Shown here: piece after piece, positions 42,785 through 51,324 of the stretch
How positions within the stretch are numbered: position 1 is the stretch's first letter
How the letters are laid out: every line of letters begins with the position of its first letter
Assembly (NCBI RefSeq): GCF_030734285.1
Contig: NZ_CP132294.1
Coordinates: 2,356,001 to 2,420,000 of the forward strand
DNA: 64,000 bases
From: Natronococcus sp. AD-5
Lineage (GTDB): Archaea; Halobacteriota; Halobacteria; Halobacteriales; Natrialbaceae
Direction of reading: 5' to 3'
The notes under the pieces: generated by a model
Database searches by the model: none
Told to the model about the DNA's origin: nothing
Seen by the model: only the letters and a program-made list of their open reading frames with translations
Made by a program: the position numbers and the translations under genes

Positions 42785-43468
42785 ACGCTCGTTGTGTGCG
42801 TTTATTCGTAGGGCCGATACCAGCCATAAGGATTGCGAATCGTTTCGGTCCTGATACTGGTTCACGTGCCCTCGAGTCGACCGGCGTTCGCGTCGATCGC
42901 GCCGACCCGACGCGACCGATTTTCGCGGCGATTTACGTCGGTGTATTCCGGTCGACCAGATCGGTAGTTGAATATCAGGTGTCTGCTTCTTTCGTTGTTT
43001 TATCGCTATACTGTTATAACTACGCAACTCAACTCCGATTCCGGCCTGACCGCAGCCGGGCGACTTATTCGTCCCGCTAAAGGCGTTAAATCCCCATATT
43101 CAACGGAATATGTTTGCGACTGATCGATATTGAGGCCGCCGCTGTGACGAATCGGACGATCGAATCTATTCCGGTTTTTCCGCCGTTATCGACCGCACAC
43201 CTGCTTTCTGAGACGACAAACGATTCACGGCTGTGGGAAATGTATGTTATTATACATACTATACTAGTGTAGAATTCGAATATGGTAGATTAGATCAAAT
43301 CGTCCCTTTACCTCGATAGATAGAGCTGGCGGTCGATCCCAGTTCTCACGACCAGCCCGGTCGCGTCCTTCAGCCCTACCGATCGCGCGGTACTCGAGAG
43401 AGGTATCGTGACGCCTCTCGATTAGAGCGAGGGGCAAATGTGTTACAAGCGTACAGGTGTAATAGCGG
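42785..43468. other. 684-bp gene-free region upstream of the IclR gene 3' end
   Basis: Two AT-rich parts (42940-43030 and 43080-43330) contain no convincing frame. An inverted repeat GTATGT-TATTAT-ACATAC lies at 43244-43261. The tRNA-Thr promoter should lie just right of 42784 (TTTATTCG at 42801-42808 on the opposite strand). Confidence 0.45.
43244..43261. repeat. AT-rich inverted repeat in a gene-free region
   Basis: GTATGT and ACATAC flank TATTAT. It lies 208 bp downstream of the IclR stop; it could be a terminator-like hairpin or an operator for an unrecognised transcript. Confidence 0.3.
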
Positions 43469-44242
43469 TCAGAACAGTTCAGTTTTCAGCGCGTCGATCT
43501 CGTCCAGTAACAGGCGACCGATCGCCTCGGTCGTCTCATCGTCGACGGCCATGCGGTACGTCGGCCCACCGACGGAGAACGCGCCGACGACCTTGCCGTC
43601 CGGACTCGTTATCGCTGCTCCGATCGACCGATACCCGTCGATCAGTTCCTCGTCGTTGACCGCGAAGCCGCGGCGTCGGACCGCCTCGAGTTTCTCGAAC
43701 AGCGCCGCTTCGTCGGTTATCGTGCGATCGGTCGTGGGCGGTAGCCCCCAGCGGTCGACGATCGAGCGGACGCGGTCCTCGGACATCGCCGCCAGCATGG
43801 CCTTGCCCGAAGCGCAGTTGTGCGCGTAAAATCGATTGCCTGCGCGGAACGGACTCGACTCCGACAGTTTCCCGCGGGTCGACTCGCCGATCGCGTACTC
43901 GAGCGAGTACGTCCGGCCGTTCTCCTCGACGATGAAGTCGGCTTCGTTGCCCGTCTGCTCGGCGAGGGCGTACACGCGCCGCCGAGCCGGTGCGTACAGC
44001 GAGTTCCGATTTCGCGCGTGCTCACCGAACGGGAGAAACTGGAGGCCGACGTGGTAGGTCTCGCCCTCGCGAACGAGGAACCCTTCGTCAACCAGCGTGT
44101 GCAGGTGGTTGTGAACGGTGCTCTTCGCCAGGTCGAGGCGGTCGGCCAGGTCGCTCAACGTCGCCCCGTCGCTGTCGCGAACCGCGCGAACGAGCGCGAG
44201 CGACGTTTTCGTCGTCTTGACCGGGCGCGGGGTGTCCGTCAT
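43469..44242 (-). CDS. IclR-family transcriptional regulator
   Basis: 257 residues from the ATG at 44242 (MTDTPRPVKTTKTSLALVRA). The winged helix LSDLADRLDLAKSTVHNHLH with TLVDEGFLVREGETY is followed by the effector domain (EYAIGESTRGKLSESSPFRA, YAHNCASGKAMLAAMSEDR, GAAITSPDGKVVGAFSVGGP). It lies next to the P5C dehydrogenase gene and may sense a related carboxylate, but the regulator of proline use may instead be the HTH-10 gene. TATA-like CTTATGG about 28 bp upstream, touching a 17-bp repeat (44275-44291), suggests autoregulation. Confidence 0.88.
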   Translation of the reverse strand: MTDTPRPVKTTKTSLALVRAVRDSDGATLSDLADRLDLAKSTVHNHLHTLVDEGFLVREGETYHVGLQFLPFGEHARNRNSLYAPARRRVYALAEQTGNEADFIVEENGRTYSLEYAIGESTRGKLSESSPFRAGNRFYAHNCASGKAMLAAMSEDRVRSIVDRWGLPPTTDRTITDEAALFEKLEAVRRRGFAVNDEELIDGYRSIGAAITSPDGKVVGAFSVGGPTYRMAVDDETTEAIGRLLLDEIDALKTELF

Positions 44243-44274
44243 CGGTCGAACGATCGACTTCGCCGTCCATAAGC

Positions 44275-44291
44275 GTTCGGAATGTGTGAAC
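44275..44291. promoter_or_regulatory. Candidate IclR operator, proximal copy
   Basis: GTTCGGAATGTGTGAAC sits directly upstream of the IclR TATA-like box, where a bound repressor would block TFB. GTTC and GAAC form short palindromic arms. A 16/17 identical copy is at 44463. Confidence 0.45.
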
Positions 44292-44462
44292 ACACGAATC
44301 GGACGATCGTCGAGAGTTCGTCTCGGATACCCCGAAAAACGAGACAAGCGGTCAGTAAGGACGACGGGCCCGGATCCAACACGACAGATCTCGACTCTGG
44401 AAGTACAGTACTCGGTAAGTATTGTCAACCGCTGCGTGTGAACAGTTCCCGCAACGATATCC

Positions 44463-44479
44463 GTTCGGAATGCGTGAAC
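44463..44479. promoter_or_regulatory. Candidate IclR operator, distal copy
   Basis: GTTCGGAATGCGTGAAC, same orientation as the proximal copy 188 bp away and differing by one base. Two sites could allow DNA looping by the tetrameric regulator. Confidence 0.4.
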
Positions 44480-44755
44480 CGATTTCCGGAGAATCGCCGA
44501 CGCTCGTTTGCGCCCCTCGTCAGCGGGACCCGCGATCCGAGATCGTTTCGCGAGATGCCCTCGATTCACGTCTTTCGAACACCGTCGCTACGAGGTGATC
44601 GGGGGACGACGGTTCGTGATCGGTCGAGGATGGATCCGTCGCTTCGGTATCGCCCGGTGCTCGGGTTCGATCGATCCGTCGCCGCGTCGAAGTGAAGGCG
44701 AAGAACGAGCCGTACGCCGACGCCGGAACTGGCAGCGTCAGTTTCGAGAGTCGGT

Positions 44756-46291
44756 TCAGTCGTCTCTGGTCGTGACGTCCGCGGAGAGTCCCTGTGCCAT
44801 CTCGATCTCGTCGGAGTTGTTCAGCGTCCAGGCGGTGCGCTCGGTGACGGCTTCGATCACTTCGCGGCCGCTCGGGTAACCGTTGCCGGACTTGTTGACC
44901 CCGCCGAACGGCAGGTGGACCTCCGCGCCGATACACGGCAGGTTGCCGTATGCGAGTCCGACCGCCGCGTTGTCACGGTAGTAGTTGATTTCACGGTAAT
45001 TTTCGGAGATGATCGCACCCGCCAGGCCGTAGTCGGTATCGTTGTGGATCTCGACGGCGTCCTCGACGTCCCCGGAGTACTCCACGAGCGCGACGTGGGG
45101 GCCGAAGACCTCCTCCTGCGTACAGCGGAGGTCCGCGTCGTGATCGGCCTCGTAGACGAACGGCCCGACCCAGTGACCGTCCTCGTGACCGTCCGGAATC
45201 TCGTCGCCGCCCAGTTCGTCGCGGTCGACGAGCACGTCGACGTCTTCGCTCCGAGCGAGTTCGTTGTACTCGAGGACTTTCTCCTTGTGCTCGCCTTCGA
45301 CCAGCGGCCCCATGAAGGTGTCTTCCGCCAGCGGGTCGCCGATGGCGACGTTCTCGGCAATGTCGACGAACCGCGTTTTGAACTCGTCGTAGACGTCCTC
45401 GTGGACGATCAGGCGCTCGGCCGAGACGCAGCGCTGGCCGGTCGTCTTGAACGAACTCATCACGGCCGAGTGGACGGCCGTGTCGAGGTCGGCCTCGTCG
45501 GTGACGACGACCGCGTTCTTGCCGCCCATCTCGCAGGCCGCGAGCTTGCCGGGCTGTTCGGCGACGGAGCGGGCGACCTCCTGGCCGACCTCGGCCGAGC
45601 CGGTAAAGAGGACGGCGTCGACGCGCGGATCGTCGACGATCGCGGCGCCGGCGTCGCCGAAGCCCTGCACCATGTTGAACACGCCATCGGGGAGGCCGGC
45701 GTCCTCGAACATCTCGGCGACGATCTGGGCGCACCACGGCGTCTGTTCGGCGGGCTTCCAGACGACGGTGTTCCCCTCGACCAGCGAGACGGCCATGTGC
45801 CAGAACGGGATCGCGACCGGGAAGTTCCAGGGCGTGATACAGCCGATGACGCCGCGAGGCTTGCGGCGCATGTACGCGTCCTTGCTTCCGATTTCGGAAG
45901 GGACGACGTCACCGTGGGGGTGGCGGGCGTTGCCGGCGGCCCACTCGACCATGTGGGCGGCCTCGACGACGTCGGCCTTGCCCTCCGAAATCTCCTTGCC
46001 GCACTCCTTCGTGACGATCTCGCCGAGTTCGTCCGTCCGCTCGCGCAGTTCGTGGTAGATGTCCCAGAGGTACTCCGCGCGGTCGATGTGGGACAGCTCG
46101 CGCCACTCCTCCCGAGCGTCTTCCGCGGCCGCGAGGGCGGCGTCGACGTCGGCCTCGGTCCCGCGGTGGAAGGTCCGAAGCGTCTCGCCGGTCGCCGGGT
46201 TCTCGCTCTCGAACGTCTCGGCACCCGCGCCGTCTGTCCACTCGCCGCCGATGTAGTGTCGGTCGGGCCGGGCTGCCGTCTGCTGACTCAT
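44756..46291 (-). CDS. 1-pyrroline-5-carboxylate dehydrogenase (aldehyde dehydrogenase family)
   Basis: 511 residues from the ATG at 46291 (MSQQTAARPDRHYIGGEWTD). It oxidises glutamate semialdehyde/P5C to glutamate with NAD(P)+, the second step of proline catabolism. Motifs: TPWNFPVAIPFWHMA, cofactor loop FTGSAEVGQEVA, general base in ACEMGGKNAVVV, nucleophile Cys in KTTGQRCVSAERL, and EEVFGPHVALVEYSG. The proline assignment rests on the neighbouring proline dehydrogenase and PutP. It is divergent from the HTH-10 regulator; GATTATTCGG lies about 28 bp upstream. Confidence 0.88.
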   Translation of the reverse strand: MSQQTAARPDRHYIGGEWTDGAGAETFESENPATGETLRTFHRGTEADVDAALAAAEDAREEWRELSHIDRAEYLWDIYHELRERTDELGEIVTKECGKEISEGKADVVEAAHMVEWAAGNARHPHGDVVPSEIGSKDAYMRRKPRGVIGCITPWNFPVAIPFWHMAVSLVEGNTVVWKPAEQTPWCAQIVAEMFEDAGLPDGVFNMVQGFGDAGAAIVDDPRVDAVLFTGSAEVGQEVARSVAEQPGKLAACEMGGKNAVVVTDEADLDTAVHSAVMSSFKTTGQRCVSAERLIVHEDVYDEFKTRFVDIAENVAIGDPLAEDTFMGPLVEGEHKEKVLEYNELARSEDVDVLVDRDELGGDEIPDGHEDGHWVGPFVYEADHDADLRCTQEEVFGPHVALVEYSGDVEDAVEIHNDTDYGLAGAIISENYREINYYRDNAAVGLAYGNLPCIGAEVHLPFGGVNKSGNGYPSGREVIEAVTERTAWTLNNSDEIEMAQGLSADVTTRDD

Positions 46292-46428
46292 GCGATATCG
46301 GTCACGGATCGTCCCCGAATAATCACGCCCTCCCATGGTCGGGCGCCGACGTCGACGGAGTGTCACGCGGTATCCCTATTCAGTATATTTATGGTACTGA
46401 CGCGGAAAGATCTCGTCGAGATCGACGC

Positions 46429-47160
46429 ATGGGTAGTACGAGTTCGACGACGACAGCGACGGGGACGACGGACGGCACGCGACTCACCCTCGAGATCTGG
46501 CATCCGGACTGCTGGGGCCTGCAGGCGACCGAGGCGGTCGACGCCGGCCTGCTCGTCCACACCGTCCACCGGACCGTCAAGAAGACCGTCAAGGGACATT
46601 TCACCGTCTACGCCGACACGACGGCGCAACTCGACGAGTTCGTCGCGTTCGCCGACGAGTCGCCGCTGACGCACTCGACGGTCGAACTGGGACAGCGACC
46701 GACCGGCACCGCACCGAACCCGGGCAACGCGACCCGCGAACTGTTCGTCGAGTACGAGCCCGAACACAGCATCAGCGATACGCTCGTCTCCCAAGGGTTC
46801 ATCCACGACGCCTCGGTTCGCGTCGAGGGCGGCGTCGAACACTGGCCGGTCTTCGTCGCCGACGGCCGCGCCCGCGTTCGGGATCGGCTCGAGACCATCC
46901 GGGCCGAGACCGACGCCGAGATCACGATCAGCAAGATCGTTTCGACCGGCGGGGATTCGTCGGGTATTTCCGATCGAACCGACCGCCTCACGCCGCGTCA
47001 GCGGGACGCGTTCGAACTCGCCCGCGAACGCAACTACTACGCCTGGCCCCGCGAGATTAGCACGCGCGAACTCGCGGACGAACTCGGCGTCTCGAAGACG
47101 ACGCTGCTCGAACACCTCCGGAAAGCCGAGGCCAAGCTTCTCAACCCCGACGTCGACTGA
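46429..47160 (+). CDS. Bacterio-opsin-activator-type HTH-10 regulator of the proline locus
   Basis: 243 residues from the ATG at 46429 (MGSTSSTTTATGTTDG). The C-terminal HTH-10 domain is LTPRQRDAFELARERNYYAW with STRELADELGVSKTTLLEHL and the closing RKAEAKLL. The N-terminal about 180 residues form a small-molecule or ACT-like sensing part (LTLEIWHPDCWGLQATEAVD). It lies between the divergent P5C dehydrogenase and the downstream proline dehydrogenase, so it is the best candidate regulator of proline catabolism. A TATATTTATGG box (46384-46394) sits upstream of this start. Confidence 0.88.
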   Translation: MGSTSSTTTATGTTDGTRLTLEIWHPDCWGLQATEAVDAGLLVHTVHRTVKKTVKGHFTVYADTTAQLDEFVAFADESPLTHSTVELGQRPTGTAPNPGNATRELFVEYEPEHSISDTLVSQGFIHDASVRVEGGVEHWPVFVADGRARVRDRLETIRAETDAEITISKIVSTGGDSSGISDRTDRLTPRQRDAFELARERNYYAWPREISTRELADELGVSKTTLLEHLRKAEAKLLNPDVD

Positions 47161-47192
47161 CGCCCGTCGCATATTTATTCTCCGCCTTCCTG

Positions 47193-47211
47193 CCCGAATT
47201 TTTTGGTCGGG
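47193..47211. terminator. Inverted repeat with T-run between the HTH-10 and PRODH genes
   Basis: CCCGA-ATTTTTTGG-TCGGG, 33 bp after the HTH-10 stop. It could be a weak terminator, or an operator just upstream of the PRODH TATA-like box (TCGATTTAGG at 47214-47223). Confidence 0.3.
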
Positions 47212-47247
47212 TATCGATTTAGGAGGGTTCCGACCCAGCTACCTCGT

Positions 47248-48084
47248 ATGATCCCCCCGATCGCTAGCCGATTCGTCGCCGGCACGACCGCGTCCGGCGC
47301 GCTGGATCACGTTGCGGACTGCAACGAAACGGGACTGGGCGGTATCGTGAACCTCCTCGGCGAACACTACCACGACCGCGAGCCCGCGGACGAGGACGCC
47401 GACGTGTACTGTCGTCTCGTTTCCCAACTGGCCGCTCGCGACCTGAACGGAAGCGTCTCGGTCAAACCGTCCCAGATCGGCATCGACGTCGGTCCCGACG
47501 TTTTCGCGGAGAATTTCGACCGGATCGTCGAGGCCGCGGCCGACGACGTATTCGTCTGGTGCGACATGGAAGACCACACGACGACCGACACGACCCTCGA
47601 CGTCGTCGAAGCGGCGGCGCAGGACCGCCCTCACGGCGTCGGCGTCGCCATCCAGGCGAACCTCAAGCGCACGCGCGACGACCTGCGTCGCCTGGCCGAC
47701 GTTCCCGCGGCGGTTCGCCTGGTGAAAGGCGCCTACGACGAACCGTCGTCGATCGCGTACGATACGAAGGCCGAGGTCAACGAGGCCTACGAGGAGCACC
47801 TCGAGTACCTGTTCCGGGAGTTCGATCGCGGCGTCGCCGTCGGGAGCCACGACCCGGCGATGCTCGAGACCGCGGTCGACCTCCACGGGGAGTACGGGAC
47901 GCCGTTCGAGATTCAGATGCTCATGGGGGTCCGCGAGGACGCTCAACGCGACCTCGCCGCGAGGGGCTACGAGGTCAACCAGTACGTTCCCTACGGCGAC
48001 AAGTGGATGCAGTACTTCTACCGGCGCGTCCGCGAGCGCAAGGAGAACGCGCTGTTCGCGCTTCGCGCCGTCGTCGGCGTCTGA
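47248..48084 (+). CDS. Proline dehydrogenase
   Basis: 278 residues from the ATG at 47248 (MIPPIASRFVAGTTASGALD). FAD-dependent TIM-barrel enzyme oxidising proline to P5C and feeding electrons to the membrane. Typical motifs: SVKPSQIGID, WCDMEDHTTTDTTLD, VGVAIQANLKRT, VRLVKGAYDEPSS, PFEIQMLMGVREDAQ and the C-terminal YVPYGDKWMQYFYRRVRERK. This is the short monofunctional form, not the PutA fusion. The P5C product is handled by the dehydrogenase at 44756-46291. Leaderless promoter about 30 bp upstream. Confidence 0.93.
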   Translation: MIPPIASRFVAGTTASGALDHVADCNETGLGGIVNLLGEHYHDREPADEDADVYCRLVSQLAARDLNGSVSVKPSQIGIDVGPDVFAENFDRIVEAAADDVFVWCDMEDHTTTDTTLDVVEAAAQDRPHGVGVAIQANLKRTRDDLRRLADVPAAVRLVKGAYDEPSSIAYDTKAEVNEAYEEHLEYLFREFDRGVAVGSHDPAMLETAVDLHGEYGTPFEIQMLMGVREDAQRDLAARGYEVNQYVPYGDKWMQYFYRRVRERKENALFALRAVVGV

Positions 48085-48314
48085 TCGCGCACGGCTCGGT
48101 CCGGTACCGGACCGCAGCGTCGACGCTCACGACGCGTGCGAGGGCTCCTCGTCGGAGCACCGCATCGAAGTCCGGGTCGGAGAGCGCTCGCCGTGACGGT
48201 GATCGCCCGCCAATCGGTGAGCGCGATCCCGACTCGCGTCCATCGTCACTTGTCCTACATTAAAAAAGGGGTAATTCGGTACGCTTATGTGCGGCTGGTG
48301 AGCAAACGACGGTA

Positions 48315-48461
48315 ATGCCTGAGAGTAGCTCGGTCGACCTCATCCGGCTATTCGGACCGTTCGCTGTGTATCTAGTGATGCTCGTTGCGTACTACGTGTG
48401 GGAAGGAAAGCGAGAGAAGCGGCTCCGGCAGCAGTACGAGGAGGCGGAGTATGGCCGGTGA
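48315..48461 (+). CDS. One-helix small accessory protein of the PutP symporter
   Basis: 48 residues: MPESSSVDLIRLFGPFAVYL, then VMLVAYYVWEGKREKRLRQQ and YEEAEYGR. A single transmembrane helix is followed by a basic/acidic amphipathic tail. It overlaps the start of the PutP gene by 11 bp. Similar tiny proteins precede sodium:solute symporters in other archaea and are called symporter small accessory proteins; function is not established. Its own box GTACGCTTATG about 28 bp upstream makes it the first gene of the transport unit. Confidence 0.75.
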   Translation: MPESSSVDLIRLFGPFAVYLVMLVAYYVWEGKREKRLRQQYEEAEYGR

Positions 48462-50139
48462 CGGAATCGCCGGCTCGGCCGGTATCTGGGTCCTCGGGAC
48501 GTTCGCGACGTATCTCCTCGTCCTCCTCGGGATCGGGCTGTACTCCTCTCAGCTCATGGACACCATCGACGACTACGTCATCGGCGGCCGGAGCGTCGGT
48601 CCCGTCGTCACGGGCTTTTCCGAGCGCGCCTCCGAGATGAGCGGCTGGCTGACGCTCGGCGTGCCCAGCGACGCCTTCGGTACGGGCGTGATGGCCTTCT
48701 ACAACGGGCTCGGCATGATCCCCGCCGACCTGTTCGCGTGGGCCGGGCTCGCGAAGCGCCTCCGGAAGTACACGGAGATCGTGAAAGCGGTCACCCTGCC
48801 GACGTTCTTCGAGACGCGCCTGCAGGACGAGACCGGACTCGTCAAGGGGGTCTCCGCGTTCGTCCTGATGATCTTCGAAGGCGGCTACGTGGGCGCCCAG
48901 ATCGTCGCCGCCGGGACGCTGCTCGAGGTCCTTACCGGCGTCGAGCCGCTGGTCGGCATCCTCGCGGGCGGCGTTATCGTCGTCGGATACACTATCCTCG
49001 GCGGCTACTTCGCCGTCGCCTGGTCCGACTACTTCCAGGGTGCGATCATCCTGATCGCGTTTATCATCCTGCCGGTGCTCGCCTTCACCAACTACGGGCT
49101 CCCGTTCGACCAACTCGCGTCCGTCGGGAGTTCGTACACGAGCGTTACGGCCGGAATGACCGGCTGGGCGGCCATCTTCGGTATTATCAGCTACGCCGCT
49201 ATCGGGCTCGGCATCCCCGGAAACCCCCACGTGATGGTTCGATTTATGGGAATCAACGAGGTGAAGAACATCCGTCTCGCGGCGATGGTCGCTCAGCTGT
49301 TCATGTTCGTCGCCTACATCGGCGCCGGCTTCGTCGGGCTGTACGCGCTGGTCGCCTTCGGCCAGGGCGGCATCGACGACCCGAACAACGTCATGCCGAT
49401 GCTCACGCTCGAGTTCTTCCCCGGCGCCATCGCGGGGATCATCCTGGCGGCGGCCCTCGCCGCGATGATGTCCAGCGCCGACTCGCAGCTGCTGGTCGCG
49501 ACCAGCGCCATCGTCGAGGACGTCTACCACGGGTATATTAATCCGAACGCGAGCCAAGCGAAGCTCGTCCGGTACTCGCAGCTCGTGACGCTCGTACTCG
49601 GCGCGGCGAGCATCGCCTTCGCGTACCTGGCGAGAGACACGCCCATCTACACGCTCGTGCTCGACTACGCCTGGGGCGGTCTCGGGGCGGCTATCGGTCC
49701 GACGCTCATCGCGGCGCTGTGGTGGAAACGAGTCACCGCCGAGGGCTCCGTCGCGAGCATGATCGTCGGAACCACGACGATGATCCTGTGGACCCAGCTG
49801 TCGACCGTCATCGCGGCGGTCGGACTCTCGGGAGCGGTCGAGAGCTCGCCGTTCTTCGAGGGTCTCGCCGGTGTCTACGGCCTCTTCCCGGCGTTCGTCC
49901 TCTCGACGGCGACGCTCGTCGTCGTCTCGCTGGCCACGCGCCCGCCGGAGGGCGTCGACGATCACTTCGACGTGTTCGACAAACCGCTCTCGGCGCTCTC
50001 GAGCAGCGATAGGCCAGCGGGGACTCCGGATTACGTCACCGACGGCGGCCGCGACGTCGGACCGAAGGCCGTCACGGAGACCGACAACATTCGCGCGCAC
50101 GTCGCCGCCAGCGACTACTGGGAGGAGGGCGACGAGTAG
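48451..50139 (+). CDS. putP: Sodium:proline symporter (SSS family)
   Basis: 562 residues from the ATG at 48451 (MAGDGIAGSAGIWVLGTFAT). About 12-13 helices of the solute:sodium symporter fold. PutP hallmarks: DYVIGGRSVGPVVTGFSERA continuing SEMSGWLTLGVP, LGIPGNPHVMVRFMGI and ALAAMMSSADSQLLVATSAI (sodium-site Ser region). It imports proline with Na+, suiting a high-salt cell. Substrate assignment is supported by the PRODH and P5CDH genes. The polar C-terminal tail is about 60 residues. Confidence 0.9.
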   Translation: MAGDGIAGSAGIWVLGTFATYLLVLLGIGLYSSQLMDTIDDYVIGGRSVGPVVTGFSERASEMSGWLTLGVPSDAFGTGVMAFYNGLGMIPADLFAWAGLAKRLRKYTEIVKAVTLPTFFETRLQDETGLVKGVSAFVLMIFEGGYVGAQIVAAGTLLEVLTGVEPLVGILAGGVIVVGYTILGGYFAVAWSDYFQGAIILIAFIILPVLAFTNYGLPFDQLASVGSSYTSVTAGMTGWAAIFGIISYAAIGLGIPGNPHVMVRFMGINEVKNIRLAAMVAQLFMFVAYIGAGFVGLYALVAFGQGGIDDPNNVMPMLTLEFFPGAIAGIILAAALAAMMSSADSQLLVATSAIVEDVYHGYINPNASQAKLVRYSQLVTLVLGAASIAFAYLARDTPIYTLVLDYAWGGLGAAIGPTLIAALWWKRVTAEGSVASMIVGTTTMILWTQLSTVIAAVGLSGAVESSPFFEGLAGVYGLFPAFVLSTATLVVVSLATRPPEGVDDHFDVFDKPLSALSSSDRPAGTPDYVTDGGRDVGPKAVTETDNIRAHVAASDYWEEGDE

Positions 50140-50664
50140 ATGAGCGACGCACACCGGCGCCGACAGCAGGCCGTGCCCGCGGACCTCGCGAGCGACAGCG
50201 GCCCTCGCGAGCGCACGGACCTGACCGTCATCGCTCCGGCAGTGGCGCGCGAAGACGTCGACTCGACCGGCCGCGTCGGTGCCGTCGCGTACCCGTACCG
50301 AGTCTACGACGCGGTCGCGACCGTCGAACGGCCGCTGATCTCGGATCGCGATATCGACTACGTCGTTACCGTCGACCGCTCTCGTCGGCTCGCGGTTCGC
50401 GCGGACGCGTTCCCGGAGACGGCCACGTTGACGGTGGACGACGCCCTCGTCATCCCGTCGGAACTCTCCGATACGCGGACCCGCGAGAAGGCCGAAGACG
50501 CCGTGTTCAACTGGACGCTTCGAAAGGTCGCCGCCGGCTCCGCGCCGGACGTTACCTTCGAGCGCTCGGTCGACGCCTACAAACTGTTCTGGATCGCGTC
50601 GCGGCCCGACGGCGACGTCATCGTCGACAGCGTCCGCGCCACCGAGTCACCCCTGGACGACTGA
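50140..50664 (+). CDS. 174-residue protein immediately following putP, unknown function
   Basis: The ATG at 50140 follows the putP stop without a gap (TAGATG), implying co-translation. The sequence MSDAHRRRQQAVPADLASDS has a basic/polar start and then a soluble alpha/beta domain (VGAVAYPYRVYDAVATVERP, IDYVVTVDRSRRLAVRADA). Late features are AEDAVFNWTLRKVAAG and VDAYKLFWIASRPDGDVI. No known family is recognised. It has no membrane helix. Its position suggests a cytoplasmic partner of the symporter or of proline oxidation. Confidence 0.75.
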   Translation: MSDAHRRRQQAVPADLASDSGPRERTDLTVIAPAVAREDVDSTGRVGAVAYPYRVYDAVATVERPLISDRDIDYVVTVDRSRRLAVRADAFPETATLTVDDALVIPSELSDTRTREKAEDAVFNWTLRKVAAGSAPDVTFERSVDAYKLFWIASRPDGDVIVDSVRATESPLDD

Positions 50665-51324
50665 GACGTCCGGGCGGCGGCTCGTTTTTCGTTCGAGACG
50701 GGGCCGCCGACCTCGAGAATACCAGTATAGTACGTCTCGAACATCGGTACTCGATCTGCCAGATTCATATCATAATACTGTTAATACTACAATATTACCA
50801 GATATCAGGGTGTTTACGGCCGGTTTTCGTGCTAAGCAGCCCGTCCCATCGGAAAGTCAAATATAGACGTTATGAGGGCCGATAAAGCAGGTATCCACAC
50901 AAAACGAAGGGGGAGGAATCCATCATCCGATCGATAACTCGCGAGCGTCGAAACGGTGTAATGATCGTAGTCGCATCGAAAAATAGTGCCAGATCTTACC
51001 GAAATAGGCTTATAAAGGCCCATACCGACGCTAACGTCAAATTTCCGGAGCGTGGGTAATCGATAGAACGGAACGACAGCCGTATGAATATTAAATATCT
51101 ATCATATTTGTATTGTCATAGATGTATTTCGGATAGGTTTGCTGTGAGAACGATCCGGAGAACCGAAGCGTAACCCGCACGAACACGCGACGTCCGTCGC
51201 CTCGACACCGGTACGCAGTGCGTGTCGTCGCGTCGTGTGCACAGGTCGTAAGGCGGATACCAGCCGTAAGATCGTAAATCGTCCCGGTCTCGCGACGCGT
51301 TCGCGTGATCCCCCTCGGCCGCCG
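50665..51324. other. 660-bp AT-rich gene-free region
   Basis: GC is very low for this genome between about 50710 and 51120. No convincing frame was found; possible 63- and 29-codon frames lack a family resemblance. A near-palindromic TATA-like CTTATAAAG (51009-51017) is present. This may be an untranslated RNA region or an old insertion scar. Confidence 0.45.
51009..51017. promoter_or_regulatory. Orphan TATA-like box in the gene-free region
   Basis: CTTATAAAG within GGCTTATAAAGGCC reads as a consensus TATA box on both strands. No recognisable gene lies downstream on either strand within 300 bp, so it may drive a non-coding RNA. Confidence 0.35.

Larger units (their letters stand above)
44243..44755. 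other. 513-bp intergenic region between IclR and P5C dehydrogenase genes
   Basis: Holds two copies of a 17-bp repeat (44275-44291 and 44463-44479). Codon-like structure is absent on both strands, although short frames exist. Promoter elements for the IclR gene are at its left side. The right part follows the dehydrogenase stop. Confidence 0.5.

Noticed and set aside
48340-50154. 604-codon minus-strand frame opposite putP
   Set aside because: Low-complexity Arg/Asp/Glu-rich mirror of a clear symporter gene.
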